Source: Nitrobacter winogradskyi
GTDB taxonomy: Bacteria; Pseudomonadota; Alphaproteobacteria; Rhizobiales; Xanthobacteraceae
Direction: 5' to 3'
Assembly: GCF_006539545.1 (NCBI RefSeq)
Contig: NZ_BJNF01000027.1
Span: forward strand, 1-64,000
Length of the DNA stretch: 64,000 bases
In this document: positions 11,015 to 19,449 of the stretch, piece by piece
Numbering within the stretch: the first letter of the stretch is position 1
Layout: the number at the start of each line of letters is the position of its first letter
Notes under the pieces: generated by a model
What the model saw: only the letters and a program-made list of their open reading frames with translations
Told to the model about the DNA's origin: nothing
The model's database searches: none
Made by a program: the position numbers and the translations under genes

Positions 11015-12099
11015 ACGTCAAGCCTACCCTCTTGTATGTGGATGACGACAAAGCGCTGGCTCGTCTGGTGGAGCGCGGCCTAACGCGCCACGGATTTTGC
11101 GTGGAGTACGCGTCCGACGGCGAGGCTGGACTTGCCCGCATCGCGCAGGGCGGCATCGATGTGATAGCGCTCGACCAATACATGCCCGGCCTGGACGGGC
11201 TGGAGACGCTGGGCCGGATTCAGGCAATTCCCGATGCGCCCCCCGTGGTGTTCGTCACCGCCTCGCAAAATTCAAAAATCGCAGTGACCGCGCTCAAAGC
11301 GGGGGCCGCCGATTATCTTGTCAAAGACACGTTCGGCGAGTTCGTTCCGCTATTGCATGTCGCGGCCGAAGTGGCGATCCGTCAGGCGCGCGTTCAGAAG
11401 GCGCGCGACGAAGCCGAAGCCGAAGTCCGCGCCTCACGCGACCGCTATGCAGCGCTGGCCGCCGAGCGCGAGGTGCTGCTGCGTGAGGTCAATCACCGCA
11501 TCGGCAACAGTCTCCAGATCATTGCGTCGCTGCTGCATCTGCAAGCCAATTCGAGCCCCGAGGAAGACATCAAGGCCGCCCTCACCAACGCAATGGGACG
11601 GGTGGCGGCCGTCGCGCAGGTGCATCGCCGGCTCTACACGTCGCACGACCTGAACAGCGTCCTGCTGAACCAGTATCTCGAAGCGCTGCTCGAGGATCTC
11701 CGTCGCTCCGCCGAAGGCAACCGGATGTCGCGCCTCGACCTGAAAGCCCAGCCCATCGAGATCGATCCCGATCGCGCCGTGGCCATCGGTATCATCGTCA
11801 ACGAACTGGTGATGAATGCGGTCAAATACGCCTATCCCGATGGTCCCGGCCCTATCCACGTCGAACTCGCGAGTGATGGCGATGATGTGGTGCTGTCGAT
11901 CGCCGATGACGGCGTCGGCCTCAATGCCAGAAGCGATCCGCGCTCGACCGGAATGGGTCAGCGGATTGTTTCAGCGATGGCGCAGAAGCTCGACGCGCAG
12001 GCCGAACGCGATCCCACCCACACGGGCACGCGCATCGTTCTGCGGTTCCGCGGCGGAACTCCTCAGGTCACGAAACCCCTGTCCGCGACGGCTGCATGA
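11011..12099 (+). CDS. Receiver-histidine kinase fusion (HisKA_2 type)
   Basis: Protein of 362 residues with no membrane segment. The N-terminal receiver (1-125) has Asp55 in VIALDQYMPG and Lys105 in DYLVKD. After a coiled linker, a HisKA_2 domain follows with His162 in LLREVNHRIGNSLQIIASLLHLQ, then an HATPase with IIVNELVMNAVKYAYP and DDGVG motifs. The EVNHRxxNxLQ sequence is diagnostic of the HisKA_2 class rather than classical HisKA. Because the receiver is at the N terminus, the enzyme is probably switched on or off by phosphorylation from the upstream CHASE3 kinase. The ATG overlaps the preceding stop as ATGA. Confidence 0.9.
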   Translation: MNVKPTLLYVDDDKALARLVERGLTRHGFCVEYASDGEAGLARIAQGGIDVIALDQYMPGLDGLETLGRIQAIPDAPPVVFVTASQNSKIAVTALKAGAADYLVKDTFGEFVPLLHVAAEVAIRQARVQKARDEAEAEVRASRDRYAALAAEREVLLREVNHRIGNSLQIIASLLHLQANSSPEEDIKAALTNAMGRVAAVAQVHRRLYTSHDLNSVLLNQYLEALLEDLRRSAEGNRMSRLDLKAQPIEIDPDRAVAIGIIVNELVMNAVKYAYPDGPGPIHVELASDGDDVVLSIADDGVGLNARSDPRSTGMGQRIVSAMAQKLDAQAERDPTHTGTRIVLRFRGGTPQVTKPLSATAA

Positions 12100-12185
12100 G
12101 CACGGCGGCAGCAGACTGATACCGCGCTCCGCGCGCGCCAGATTATCGACGCGGAAACCTTCCAGCTCTGCTATAAGATAACCGG

Positions 12186-12863
12186 ATGTCCCGCGAGACC
12201 GCCTCGTCCGAGATCACGCCCGAACTGCTGCTGCGCGCTTATGCCTGCGGCATTTTTCCGATGGCGGAAAGTGTCGATGACCCGACGCTGTTCTGGGTCG
12301 AGCCGAAGATGCGCGGCGTGGTTCCGCTCGAGAGCTTTCGAATTCCGTCGCGGCTCGCGCGCACCGTTCGATCGGACAATTTTACGGTGACCGTCGATAC
12401 CGCCTTCGACGCGGTGATCAACGGCTGCGCCGCGCCGCAACCCGGCCGCGACAATACCTGGATCAACCATCGGATCCGTGAACTTTATATCGGCCTGCAC
12501 AAGCTCGGCCACTGCCACAGTGTCGAGGTCTGGCAGGACGATGAATTGGCCGGCGGTCTCTATGGAGTCAGGCTCGGCCGAGCGTTTTTCGGCGAGAGCA
12601 TGTTCCATGTCGTGCGGGACGCGTCGAAGGTCGCGCTCGTGCATCTGGTCGCCCGATTGATCGCGGGAGGCTTCGTCCTGCTCGACACGCAGTTCGTCAC
12701 CGACCATCTGCGGGGGTTCGGCGCTATCGAAATCCCGCGCCGGCGCTACCGGGCGTTACTCGACGTCGCGCTGGAAGGCCGGGCCGATTTCGGGACGCTG
12801 CCGCTCGACCGGCCGGTGCCGGGCGTGGAAGCGCTCAAGGCCATCGCCGCCCGCCGCTCTTAG
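12186..12863 (+). CDS. aat: Leucyl/phenylalanyl-tRNA-protein transferase
   Basis: N-end-rule enzyme that adds Leu or Phe from charged tRNA to proteins with N-terminal Lys or Arg, marking them for ClpS/ClpAP degradation. It has 225 residues, the normal length. Recognisable blocks are [61 protein letters not shown] and [18 protein letters not shown], followed by [18 protein letters not shown]. The stop codon TAG at 12861-12863 is already part of an intergenic palindromic repeat (AGAGCATGAT). Confidence 0.96.
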   Translation: MSRETASSEITPELLLRAYACGIFPMAESVDDPTLFWVEPKMRGVVPLESFRIPSRLARTVRSDNFTVTVDTAFDAVINGCAAPQPGRDNTWINHRIRELYIGLHKLGHCHSVEVWQDDELAGGLYGVRLGRAFFGESMFHVVRDASKVALVHLVARLIAGGFVLLDTQFVTDHLRGFGAIEIPRRRYRALLDVALEGRADFGTLPLDRPVPGVEALKAIAARRS

Positions 12864-13015
12864 AGCATGATCCCGACCCGAAGGGCCGCGCCAGCGCAAA
12901 GTGGGAACCGGCAGCCTTTTCACTTCTGATGGAATCAGAAACGAGGCTCGCGGATTTTGATCCGGCGCGTTTTCCTCATGCGACCGATACCCACTTCAAT
13001 CGAGAATGCCCTGAA
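12862..13015. repeat. Intergenic palindromic repeats, B-type half plus degenerate A-type
   Basis: 12862-12912 matches the left half of the B repeat (AGAGCATGATCCCGACCC onward, compare 47968-48040 and 63703-63776) but lacks the closing ATCATGCTCT arm. It runs straight into a degenerate inverted A-type copy: hairpin TTCTGATGGAATCAGAA, then GCGCGTTTTCCTCATGCGACC and CCACTTCAATCGAGAATGC. The two families therefore sit end to end and fill the gap between aat and the convergent DUF2155 gene. Confidence 0.75.
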
Positions 13016-13051
13016 GTGTCGCGGCGCGAGCGCAAAAGCGGAACGCCCACT

Positions 13052-13981
13052 CTACCTCTGGAACGGCGGGAAGAAGGGATTGCTCTGCGGTTGCCGCTGC
13101 ACCGGAGGCGCTGGCGCTGGTTGCGGCGGAGGTGCCGGCTGACGCGACTGGCGAGTCGATTGCCGCGATCGCCTGGCTGGCGGCGGCGGCGGCGGTTTCG
13201 GCTGATCCGGCTGCTCGGCGATAACGGTCGTCTCCGGATCCTTGCAGTCGGTCAGCCAGACATCATAGATCGGATGCTCGACGCCATGCAGGCCGGGGCT
13301 CGACGCAAACATCCAGCCGGAGAAAATTCGCTTCACCTCGCCCTGAAGCGTGATCTCATCGACCTCGACGAAGGCGTCGGTATTCGCGGCTTCGGTCGCG
13401 GGGCGCGTGTAGCAGGCGCTGGTTTTTACGCGCAGCGCGCCGAACTGCACGGTCTCTCCGATGTCCTCGTCGAAATGGATGATGCGGCCGGTGATTTTAT
13501 CCAGACCGGAAAATACAGCCTTCTTGTTGAGAATCCTCTCAGCCGGCGCCTCGGTGACGACCTCGTCGCCGGGCTGCAGCGTGGCCGGCGCGGGCGGAGC
13601 AGATCGCGCGGCGTTCTGTTCGGGAGCCTGACGGGGTGATGGCGGCGCTACGGCAGCGCCCCCCGGGGCGTTCTGCGGAGCCACGGTGGTTCCGGACGGC
13701 GGCGGCAGCGGCTGAGACTGAACCGGACCGGGCGGTGGAGCGCCCTGCCCCGGCGGTGGACGCATTGGCGCCGGCAGCACGCGGCCCTCAGGCGGCAGCT
13801 CGGGAACCTCTTCCTCGTCATCCTCAGGTGCCGCCTGCCCCTGTGGAATGGCGCCGGGCGGACGCGGCGGTGGATCCGAGAAGATATTTCCGATCTGGGC
13901 GCGCGCGGAAGGCGGGGCCGCGACGAGTGCGACGCCTGCAAAAGCCGCACAACCGGCTATAACGATGGTTCGAAATATCAT
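13052..13981 (-). CDS. Secreted DUF2155 domain protein with long proline-rich arms
   Basis: Exported protein of 309 residues. A signal peptide (1-29, ending PPSARAQ) is followed by a 110-residue Pro/Gln-rich acidic linker. The DUF2155 core (about 150-255) has the family blocks FSGLDKITGRIIHFDEDIGETVQFGALRVKTSACYTRP and GEVKRIFSGWMFASSPGLHGVEHPIYDVWLTDC. The last 55 residues are again proline-rich. The family is common in alphaproteobacteria; the domain is described as interacting with envelope components, but its biochemical role is unknown. The two cysteines (in ACYTRP and TDC) may form a disulfide. Confidence 0.85.
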   Translation of the reverse strand: MIFRTIVIAGCAAFAGVALVAAPPSARAQIGNIFSDPPPRPPGAIPQGQAAPEDDEEEVPELPPEGRVLPAPMRPPPGQGAPPPGPVQSQPLPPPSGTTVAPQNAPGGAAVAPPSPRQAPEQNAARSAPPAPATLQPGDEVVTEAPAERILNKKAVFSGLDKITGRIIHFDEDIGETVQFGALRVKTSACYTRPATEAANTDAFVEVDEITLQGEVKRIFSGWMFASSPGLHGVEHPIYDVWLTDCKDPETTVIAEQPDQPKPPPPPPARRSRQSTRQSRQPAPPPQPAPAPPVQRQPQSNPFFPPFQR

Positions 13982-14149
13982 GCGCGGCTTTGTGAGGCTC
14001 GAATCAGGGCCGGACCATTGTACAGGGATAAAGGCTCCAAGCCGCTCGCAGCAATCCGGTTAACACGTCGATTGCGGCGGGGAAAGGGCGACCTGCTCCG
14101 CGTCCACTGGCGGCTGCGGCAGGGCTCGCTCGATTGCGTGACCAATAGT

Positions 14150-14243
14150 GTTTTGGAACGAAGTGGATGCCGGTTTGCCTGAAGAAACGCGTCGAGACAG
14201 ATCCAGAATCTCGCTGCTGATTGCACCAGAAGCGGAAGGTTCG
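14150..14243. repeat. A-type intergenic palindromic repeat, degenerate
   Basis: This copy has the A-repeat order: GTTTTGGAACGAAGTGG, then CCGGTTTGCCTGAAGAAACGC, then a hairpin-like CTGATTGCACCAGAAGCGG closing with AAGGTTC. Compared with the cleaner copies at 31542 and 36969 it has several substitutions, which suggests age. It occupies the 404-base gap between the divergent DUF2155 and FecR-domain genes, where I see no ORF. Confidence 0.7.
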
Positions 14244-14385
14244 GGGCGAACCGTGGATTTACAGCAACAGATGCCATCAATCGGCCGCGGATCGTGACCT
14301 GGTAGACGATCGGGGGTTGGCGCATTCGGATTATTCAAGCGTATACTTGACAGGACTTTGTCTGTTCTGAGTGTCAGGAGTTGCC

Positions 14386-16215
14386 ATGACCCGGGCGGGG
14401 GCGCATTGGATCGCGATGACGGCGGCGACGCTGGCGCTCGGGGGCACCGCTGTGCAGGCTCAGCAGGTCGGCACGGCATCAGCGGTTAACCCTGCCGCCA
14501 CCGCCAACCTGAAGACCATCACCATCGGCCAGTCGATCGCTCACAAGGAGCGCATCCAGACGAGGTCCAGCGGCTCGGTGCAGTTGCTGTTCCTTGATAA
14601 GACGTCGATGACCATCGGCCCGAACAGCGACCTCACAATCGATGAATACGTCTATGACCCGAACGCCAACACCGGCAAACTGGCGGCCACTCTCGGCAAG
14701 GGCGCGCTGCGTTTCGTAGGCGGCCAGATCAGCCACAGCGGCGACGCGGAAATCAAAACCGGAACGGCCTTGATCGGCATTCGCGGCGGCGTGATGATGA
14801 CCGACGGCAAGGGCGGCATCTATGCCGGCTACGGCAGAATGACCGTCTCATCCGGCGGCCAGACCGTCACCCTGGGCGCCGGCGAATTCACCCAGACGCA
14901 AGCGGGCGGCCCCCCTTCGCCACCCGGCCTGCCGCCGCCAGGGTTCGTGCAGCAGCTGATCGCATCGTTCCAGAGCGCCGCCGGTCAAACAGGCGGGACG
15001 CGCGCCGGCTCGGCTTCGGCGAAGAATGTAGCGGCCGCCGAACACAAGGCGACCGGATCGCCTGGCGGACTGGTCGCCGGGTCGGGTGCTCCGCCCTCTC
15101 CCAACCCGCCCACCATTATTCAGCAGATCAACGCGATTACGTCAGCCTTCACGGAAGCGATCCAGACATCCAATCAGGTGACGGGCGCGCAGCAGATCGC
15201 GAACGATCATCCGCCCGGCGGCGGCGACCACCCGCCCCCGACAAACAATATCCCACCCCCGACAAACAATATCCCGCCTCCGACAAACAACAACCCGCCC
15301 GGGCCGCTGCGCGGATATGTCGGCGGATTGGTCTACACGGACTCAAGTGAGGGCGAATATTACTCGAATCACGGTGAGAACAGTGAGCATGGCGTAAGCC
15401 ATGAAGTTCCGCCCAATGTCACGCCTGTTACCGGAACCGCGGAAATCACCCTCGACACCGCCAACCGGCGCGTCCAGGCGCGCCTGGACACCTACCGTTA
15501 CGATCAAAATAATCCGTTCACGCAGCTCGCCGAGACGATGCACGAGTTGTTTCAGTTTGGATCCAAGGGATCGACCGGCCCCGCTGACAGCGTCTATGTG
15601 GACCACGATAATTTCTACGCGAATACCCCTGAGAACCATGAGGTCAACGGCACGAAGGTCAGCGGCATTTTGGTTTCCGGCAACGGCATCGCGGCAAACC
15701 CGATCGTTAGCGAGACAATTCCGAACCTGACACCGTGCCAGTGCGACTATACCCGCTGGGGTTTCTGGATGGCTGACGAAAGCGATACCAGCACTGGTGA
15801 GTCAGCGTCCTACAAAACAACCTTCGGCACCTGGGTCGCCGGCCGGCCCGTGGGCAGTATCGGCGACGTGCCGACGACGGGCGCCGCAACCTACACCGGC
15901 CATGTCGTCGCCAACGTGAATAATGCAGGCTTCGTCGCCGGCGGGTTTTCGAACAACGTCAATTTCGGGGCGCGCACCGGCGCGGTGAGCGTGACCAATC
16001 TCGACGGCACGAACTATTCCGGCACCGTGAACTTCAACACCGACCCGCGCAATTTCGGCGGCACGATCGCCGGTGACAACAACCGCAGTATGACTCTGCA
16101 AGGAAGCTTCTTCCAGGGCGCTCACAGCCCGGTCGGCGAGATGGGCGGACGGGTCGCGATCTCCGACCCGTATGGCTATGTCGGCAGCGGCATTTTCGCG
16201 GCTACCAAACAGTGA
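14386..16215 (+). CDS. Secreted FecR-domain protein of unknown function
   Basis: Protein of 609 residues starting with a signal peptide (to about residue 28, GGTAVQAQQ). The FecR-like beta domain (about 45-165) includes ERIQTRSSGSVQLLFLDKTSMTIGPNSDLTIDEYVYDP and ALIGIRGG. No sigma factor or TonB receptor is adjacent, so it is not a classical iron-signalling FecR; such solitary FecR-domain proteins are usually predicted surface or periplasmic proteins. A PPPTNNI tandem repeat (15236-15298) separates it from a C-terminal beta-rich region resembling a transferrin-binding or autotransported beta domain. An AGGAG ribosome site five bases upstream fixes the ATG at 14386 over the GTG at 14371. Confidence 0.8.
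   Translation: MTRAGAHWIAMTAATLALGGTAVQAQQVGTASAVNPAATANLKTITIGQSIAHKERIQTRSSGSVQLLFLDKTSMTIGPNSDLTIDEYVYDPNANTGKLAATLGKGALRFVGGQISHSGDAEIKTGTALIGIRGGVMMTDGKGGIYAGYGRMTVSSGGQTVTLGAGEFTQTQAGGPPSPPGLPPPGFVQQLIASFQSAAGQTGGTRAGSASAKNVAAAEHKATGSPGGLVAGSGAPPSPNPPTIIQQINAITSAFTEAIQTSNQVTGAQQIANDHPPGGGDHPPPTNNIPPPTNNIPPPTNNNPPGPLRGYVGGLVYTDSSEGEYYSNHGENSEHGVSHEVPPNVTPVTGTAEITLDTANRRVQARLDTYRYDQNNPFTQLAETMHELFQFGSKGSTGPADSVYVDHDNFYANTPENHEVNGTKVSGILVSGNGIAANPIVSETIPNLTPCQCDYTRWGFWMADESDTSTGESASYKTTFGTWVAGRPVGSIGDVPTTGAATYTGHVVANVNNAGFVAGGFSNNVNFGARTGAVSVTNLDGTNYSGTVNFNTDPRNFGGTIAGDNNRSMTLQGSFFQGAHSPVGEMGGRVAISDPYGYVGSGIFAATKQ
15236..15298 (+). repeat. Three tandem 21-bp repeats encoding PPPTNNI units
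   Basis: The 21-bp unit containing ACAAACAATAT recurs at 15241, 15262 and 15283 (the last unit is diverged to ACAAACAACAA). It keeps the frame and encodes PPPTNNI, PPPTNNI and PPPTNNN. Near-identical DNA and not only protein suggests recent slippage. It forms a flexible linker within the FecR-domain protein. Confidence 0.9.
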
Positions 16216-16263
16216 CAGCACCCGCGTAATGCTGCTGCATCCCCGCGCTGGATACGGGTGTTT

Positions 16264-16674
16264 CTACTGACCGGGCGTCCAGGGCTGATAATCGCCGGTC
16301 GCCTTTGGCCGGCGGCCGCTCGCCAGCGTAGAGCCGGACGGTCGATAGGCCGCCGGTGTCCCCGTCATGTTCGGTACATGCGGCTTCTGCCATTCGCGCG
16401 GCTGGTAGTCTTCCTTGGTCGGCGGAACATCGACAACGTGATGAATCCAGCCATGCCACTCCGGCGGAATACGGGTGGCTTCCGTATAACCGTTATAGAT
16501 CACCCAGCGGCGCTCGAAGCCAAGCGCCGGGTCGATCTGTCCGCCTCGCGTCCGGTAATAGCAGTTGCCCTCGCTGTCTCTGCCGACGAGTTCACCGAAC
16601 CGCGCCGTCCAAAGCTGCGTGCCGAAGGTCTGGCTGTTCCACCAGGTAAAAAGCTTGAGGAAAAACTGCTTCAT
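16264..16674 (-). CDS. NADH:ubiquinone oxidoreductase accessory subunit, NDUFA12 family
   Basis: Supernumerary complex I subunit homologous to mitochondrial NDUFA12/B17.2, 136 residues. Family landmarks are FTWWNSQTFGTQLWTARFGELVGRDSEGNCYYR, then RRWVIYNGYTEATRIPPEWHGWIHH and YQPREWQKPHVPNMTGTP. It is found in alphaproteobacteria and mitochondria, where it stabilises the peripheral arm. It is convergent with the FecR-domain gene and stands apart from the nuo operon, as is usual for this gene. Confidence 0.93.
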   Translation of the reverse strand: MKQFFLKLFTWWNSQTFGTQLWTARFGELVGRDSEGNCYYRTRGGQIDPALGFERRWVIYNGYTEATRIPPEWHGWIHHVVDVPPTKEDYQPREWQKPHVPNMTGTPAAYRPSGSTLASGRRPKATGDYQPWTPGQ

Positions 16675-16836
16675 TGCCGGAAATCCGTCGCAAGGGTATC
16701 ACGGAGCCCCCGCAAGGGGTCGCGCGATTATCATTCTGTTTCGATTTGATGACATCCCGCCGCGACCTTGTCCAGCCAACGCGGCCAAATAGCGCGTCCG
16801 GCCGCCTCCGGCAGCGCCAAACGGGGCGTGAATTAT

Positions 16837-17052
16837 AGCGTTTTCGAGCAAAGCATGCCCTCGGGCCTGACCCGGGGATGAAATCCGGTTCGCGTGAAGA
16901 AAACGCGTCAAAACATAAAGATGGAGCCCTTCACCGCTTCCATGAAGTGGCGGAGGACTCTAGCGGGTTGCGCCTTCGGCTCGCACGCCTTAGAGCCTCT
17001 TAACGCGTTTTCTTCACGCGAACCGGTATCCACTTCGCTCGAAAACGCTATA
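16837..17052. repeat. Composite A-type repeat, two arms in inverted orientation
   Basis: A forward arm (16837-16912: AGCGTTTTCGAGC, CCGGTTCGCGTGAAGAAAACGC) and an inverted arm (17003-17050: GCGTTTTCTTCACGCGAACC, CCACTTCGCTCGAAAACGC) enclose about 90 bases with CCGCTTCCATGAAG and TAGAGCC remnants. The forward arm contains an extra ATGCCCTCGGGCCTGACCCG segment that also occurs at 36404 and 37608. The overall design, two inverted arms around a small core with no ORF, resembles a miniature mobile element. It fills the gap between NDUFA12 and the GNAT gene. Confidence 0.8.
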
Positions 17053-17200
17053 ACCCACTCTATTATCCAAGCCCGGTCCGGCGCTGATCGCGCGGGCCGA
17101 AGGCGCAGCAATGGCAGGCCGCAGACGCTCCGCTGTTGTTGACTGGTTCCTGAAAACTTTGAATGTTGCCTCTCAGGCACGAAAGAACAAAGGCTGCGAA

Positions 17201-17482
17201 ATGTCCGAAGTCGTCAATAATATGGAAAAACATCGCTACGAGCTCGAAGTAGACGGGCTCGTTGCCGCGACCTACTACCGATTCCTGGACGGTGTCCTCG
17301 TCTTCACCCACACTCAGGTGCCGCCCGAACTCGAAGGCAAGGGCATCGGTTCGGAACTGGTGAAGGGCGCGCTGGATCAGGTGCGCGCGGATAAATTCAG
17401 GGCCAGCGCTCAATGCCCCTTCGTCAAAGCGTGGCTCGAGAAAAATCCGGATTACGCTGATCTGCTGCGCCCGAATTTGTGA
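17201..17482 (+). CDS. Small GNAT-fold acetyltransferase-like protein (YjdJ/GTLF3B type)
   Basis: Compact 93-residue protein with only the acetyl-CoA-binding half of a GNAT fold. HRYELEVDGLVAATYYRFLDGVLVFTHTQVPPELEGKGIGSELVKGALD carries the pyrophosphate-binding motif EGKGIGSEL, and CPFVKAWLEKNPDYADLL closes the domain. This short family (E. coli YjdJ, human GTLF3B/NATD1) has no assigned substrate. The ATG at 17201 follows an AAAGG ribosome site; the frame is open upstream to 17111 but that part is low-quality sequence bordering a repeat. Confidence 0.85.
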   Translation: MSEVVNNMEKHRYELEVDGLVAATYYRFLDGVLVFTHTQVPPELEGKGIGSELVKGALDQVRADKFRASAQCPFVKAWLEKNPDYADLLRPNL

Positions 17483-17500
17483 GGCAACGAGAGACCAGAG

Positions 17501-17592
17501 TTCCGCTTCTGATTCAATCAGAAGCGGATTTCAGATACTGGCATAACGCCGTTTCTTTTCGCGAACCGGTGTCTACTTCGCTCCAAATGCTA
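17501..17592. repeat. A-type intergenic palindromic repeat, inverted
   Basis: Starts with a perfect hairpin, CCGCTTCTGATT-CA-AATCAGAAGCGG in outline (17503-17527), followed by GCCGTTTCTTTTCGCGAACC, GGTGTCTACTTCGCTCCAAATGC. It lies between the GNAT and the convergent DUF3597 gene and could double as a bidirectional transcript-end hairpin, although no T-run follows. Confidence 0.8.
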
Positions 17593-17614
17593 AAGCTAAC
17601 TGCGCTCTGTCTGA

Positions 17615-17989
17615 TCACTGCTTCATGTCAGGCGGCAGCTTGCCCCCGTTGGCCGCGAGCTGCGCCATCATCTGCTTATGCAGCCAGACGTTCATCGCCG
17701 CGGAATCGTTGGTGTCGCCCGGATATTTCAGATCCTTCGCCAGCTCCTTGCGCGCGTTCAGGCTGGAGTCGACATCAAGCGCCTTCATCAGATCAACGAT
17801 CGAGGTCCGCCATGCCAGCTTTTCCTTCTTGGCGGCGACAGCCTTGTCGAGAATGGCCGCGACGTCGACGCTTTTGGCGGACGAGCCCTCCGGCGAGGGC
17901 GCAGTCCCGCTGCCTGACTCTCCCGCCGGTGTTGCCGCTTCTGCGTGCGAGCCGAAGATAGCGCCCATGATCTTTCCGAATATGCTCAT
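17615..17989 (-). CDS. DUF3597 domain protein
   Basis: Protein of 124 residues. The first 15 residues (MSIFGKIMGAIFGSH) are amphipathic and typical of the family; a Ser/Gly/Pro-rich linker follows, then the conserved core VDVAAILDKAVAAKKEKLAWRTSIVDLMKALDVDSSLNARKELAKDLKYPGD, ending in NVWLHKQMMAQLAANGGKLP. The function is unknown; similar small proteins are often described as stress-related, and structural work shows a helical fold. A GGGAG ribosome site precedes the ATG. Confidence 0.88.
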   Translation of the reverse strand: MSIFGKIMGAIFGSHAEAATPAGESGSGTAPSPEGSSAKSVDVAAILDKAVAAKKEKLAWRTSIVDLMKALDVDSSLNARKELAKDLKYPGDTNDSAAMNVWLHKQMMAQLAANGGKLPPDMKQ

Positions 17990-18328
17990 TGTGCCGCTCC
18001 CAATAGCTTTAGCCCTATGCCGACTACAAAGCGGAAATCCCGCATCTGTTTCCGCCGGATCGTCAAAAGAGTAACCGGCTCATCGCGGCTTGCCAATGCG
18101 AACGATGCCGGGCCCCTCCCCCAGGCCATCCTCCCCTTCGATGAAAAAAGTCACTCAACCGTGAGCAACCAAGATCACGGATCCGAATTAGAATGGTGAC
18201 AGTACAGGTCGCGGCAGGACCAGGTTGCTTGCCTTCGCGTCTGGTCTTGATCGTGATCCGTTTCCGAAGGGGCGACCTCGCGCCTTCCGGCGGCCAGAGA
18301 TCGACCCCGCGAAAGGGAGACAACGAAC
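17990..18328. other. Intergenic region, no gene seen
   Basis: This 339-base divergent region between the DUF3597 and DUF2189 genes must hold both promoters. I see no ORF with good start signals, no repeat-family copy and no clear -35/-10 pair. The AAAGGGAG at about 18313-18320 serves as ribosome site for the DUF2189 gene. Confidence 0.4.
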
Positions 18329-19258
18329 ATGGCCACCTCTTATCCTGTCGACGTTACGTCGCATTCCGGAATGGCCGGCGCAGACAGACCAGTGGTCCGT
18401 CACATCGGCTTATCCGATCTGTTCGATGCATTGCGGCTGGGCTGGGAAGACTTCAAAGCGGTTCCCAGCCACGCCATCGTTCTCTGCGTTATCTATCCCA
18501 TCATCGGAATTCTGCTGTGGCGAATGGTGCTCGGCTACTCGGTCTTGCCAATGCTGGTTCCGATCGCCGCCGGCTTTGCCTTGGTCGGGCCGTTCGCCGC
18601 TCTTGGACTTTATGAACTGAGCTATCGACGCGAACTCGGTATGGACGCGTCAGCCTGGCACGCATTCCGCGTGCTAAAGGCGCCGTCGTTCGGATCGATG
18701 CTCGGACTGGGCGCCGTGCTGCTGGTCATTTTCTTTATATGGGTGGCAACAGCTCGCGCGATCTATGTGTCCACCTTCGGTAACACCCCGGCGGCGATCA
18801 TTCCCGACTTCCTCACGCAGGTTTTCACCACGACCGAAGGCTTGCAGATGCTCATGATGGGCGTCGGCGTCGGATTCCTGTTCGCAGCCGTGGCCTTGTG
18901 CATCAGCATTGTGTCGTTCCCGCTGATGCTTCATCAACACGCTGACATGACCGACGCCATGCTGACGTCGTTGCGCGTGGTGGCGAAGAATCCAATAGCG
19001 GCGGCGGAATGGGGTCTGATCGTTTCTGTCCTGCTGACGCTCGGATCGATCCCGTTCTTCCTTGGCCTCACGGTTGTCATGCCACTGCTCGGTCATGCGA
19101 CGTGGCATCTCTATCGCAAGGCGATCGAGAGTCCTTTAACGTCGTCAGCGCACGAGCCTCGGGAAACGGAGAAGGAAAAACGCTACGCAGCCGATTTCCC
19201 CTCCGTCTTGTTCCCGCCTTACGGGCGCAAGCACCGGTTCTTCGATAGTTCGGATTGA
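18329..19258 (+). CDS. DUF2189 integral membrane protein
   Basis: Polytopic inner-membrane protein of 309 residues with about six hydrophobic segments (around 49-68, 73-95, 121-142, 171-200, 226-252 and 255-265). It matches the DUF2189 family: IGLSDLFDALRLGWEDFKAVPSHAIVLCVIYPIIGILLW near the N terminus and SFPLMLHQHADMTDAMLTSLRVVAKNP in the core. In some relatives this domain is linked to cytochrome c oxidase subunit functions, but no catalytic residues are known and no function is assigned. A Shine-Dalgarno AAAGGGAG precedes the ATG. No operon partner is evident. Confidence 0.85.
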   Translation: MATSYPVDVTSHSGMAGADRPVVRHIGLSDLFDALRLGWEDFKAVPSHAIVLCVIYPIIGILLWRMVLGYSVLPMLVPIAAGFALVGPFAALGLYELSYRRELGMDASAWHAFRVLKAPSFGSMLGLGAVLLVIFFIWVATARAIYVSTFGNTPAAIIPDFLTQVFTTTEGLQMLMMGVGVGFLFAAVALCISIVSFPLMLHQHADMTDAMLTSLRVVAKNPIAAAEWGLIVSVLLTLGSIPFFLGLTVVMPLLGHATWHLYRKAIESPLTSSAHEPRETEKEKRYAADFPSVLFPPYGRKHRFFDSSD

Positions 19259-19449
19259 TCGGAAGACACCGTTCTCGCAAAGGCCGCCTCGATGCCGATC
19301 GAGGTGGCCGTTGCGCGTCGACAGCCCTCAGGCGATATCCCCTGGGCAGACCATAGCCCGAATGCGGACACGAATACCGTCGATAGTGAAAGCGCCGGAC
19401 CGGCGTTAACGCGTTCCTTTTGGCTGAGAAACGCGCTACCCCTTCGTCC

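Noticed and set aside
15236-15298. CRISPR-like tandem repeats
   Set aside because: There are three 21-bp units with no spacers, inside a reading frame and encoding PPPTNNI. No cas genes or repeat-spacer arrays were seen anywhere in the window.
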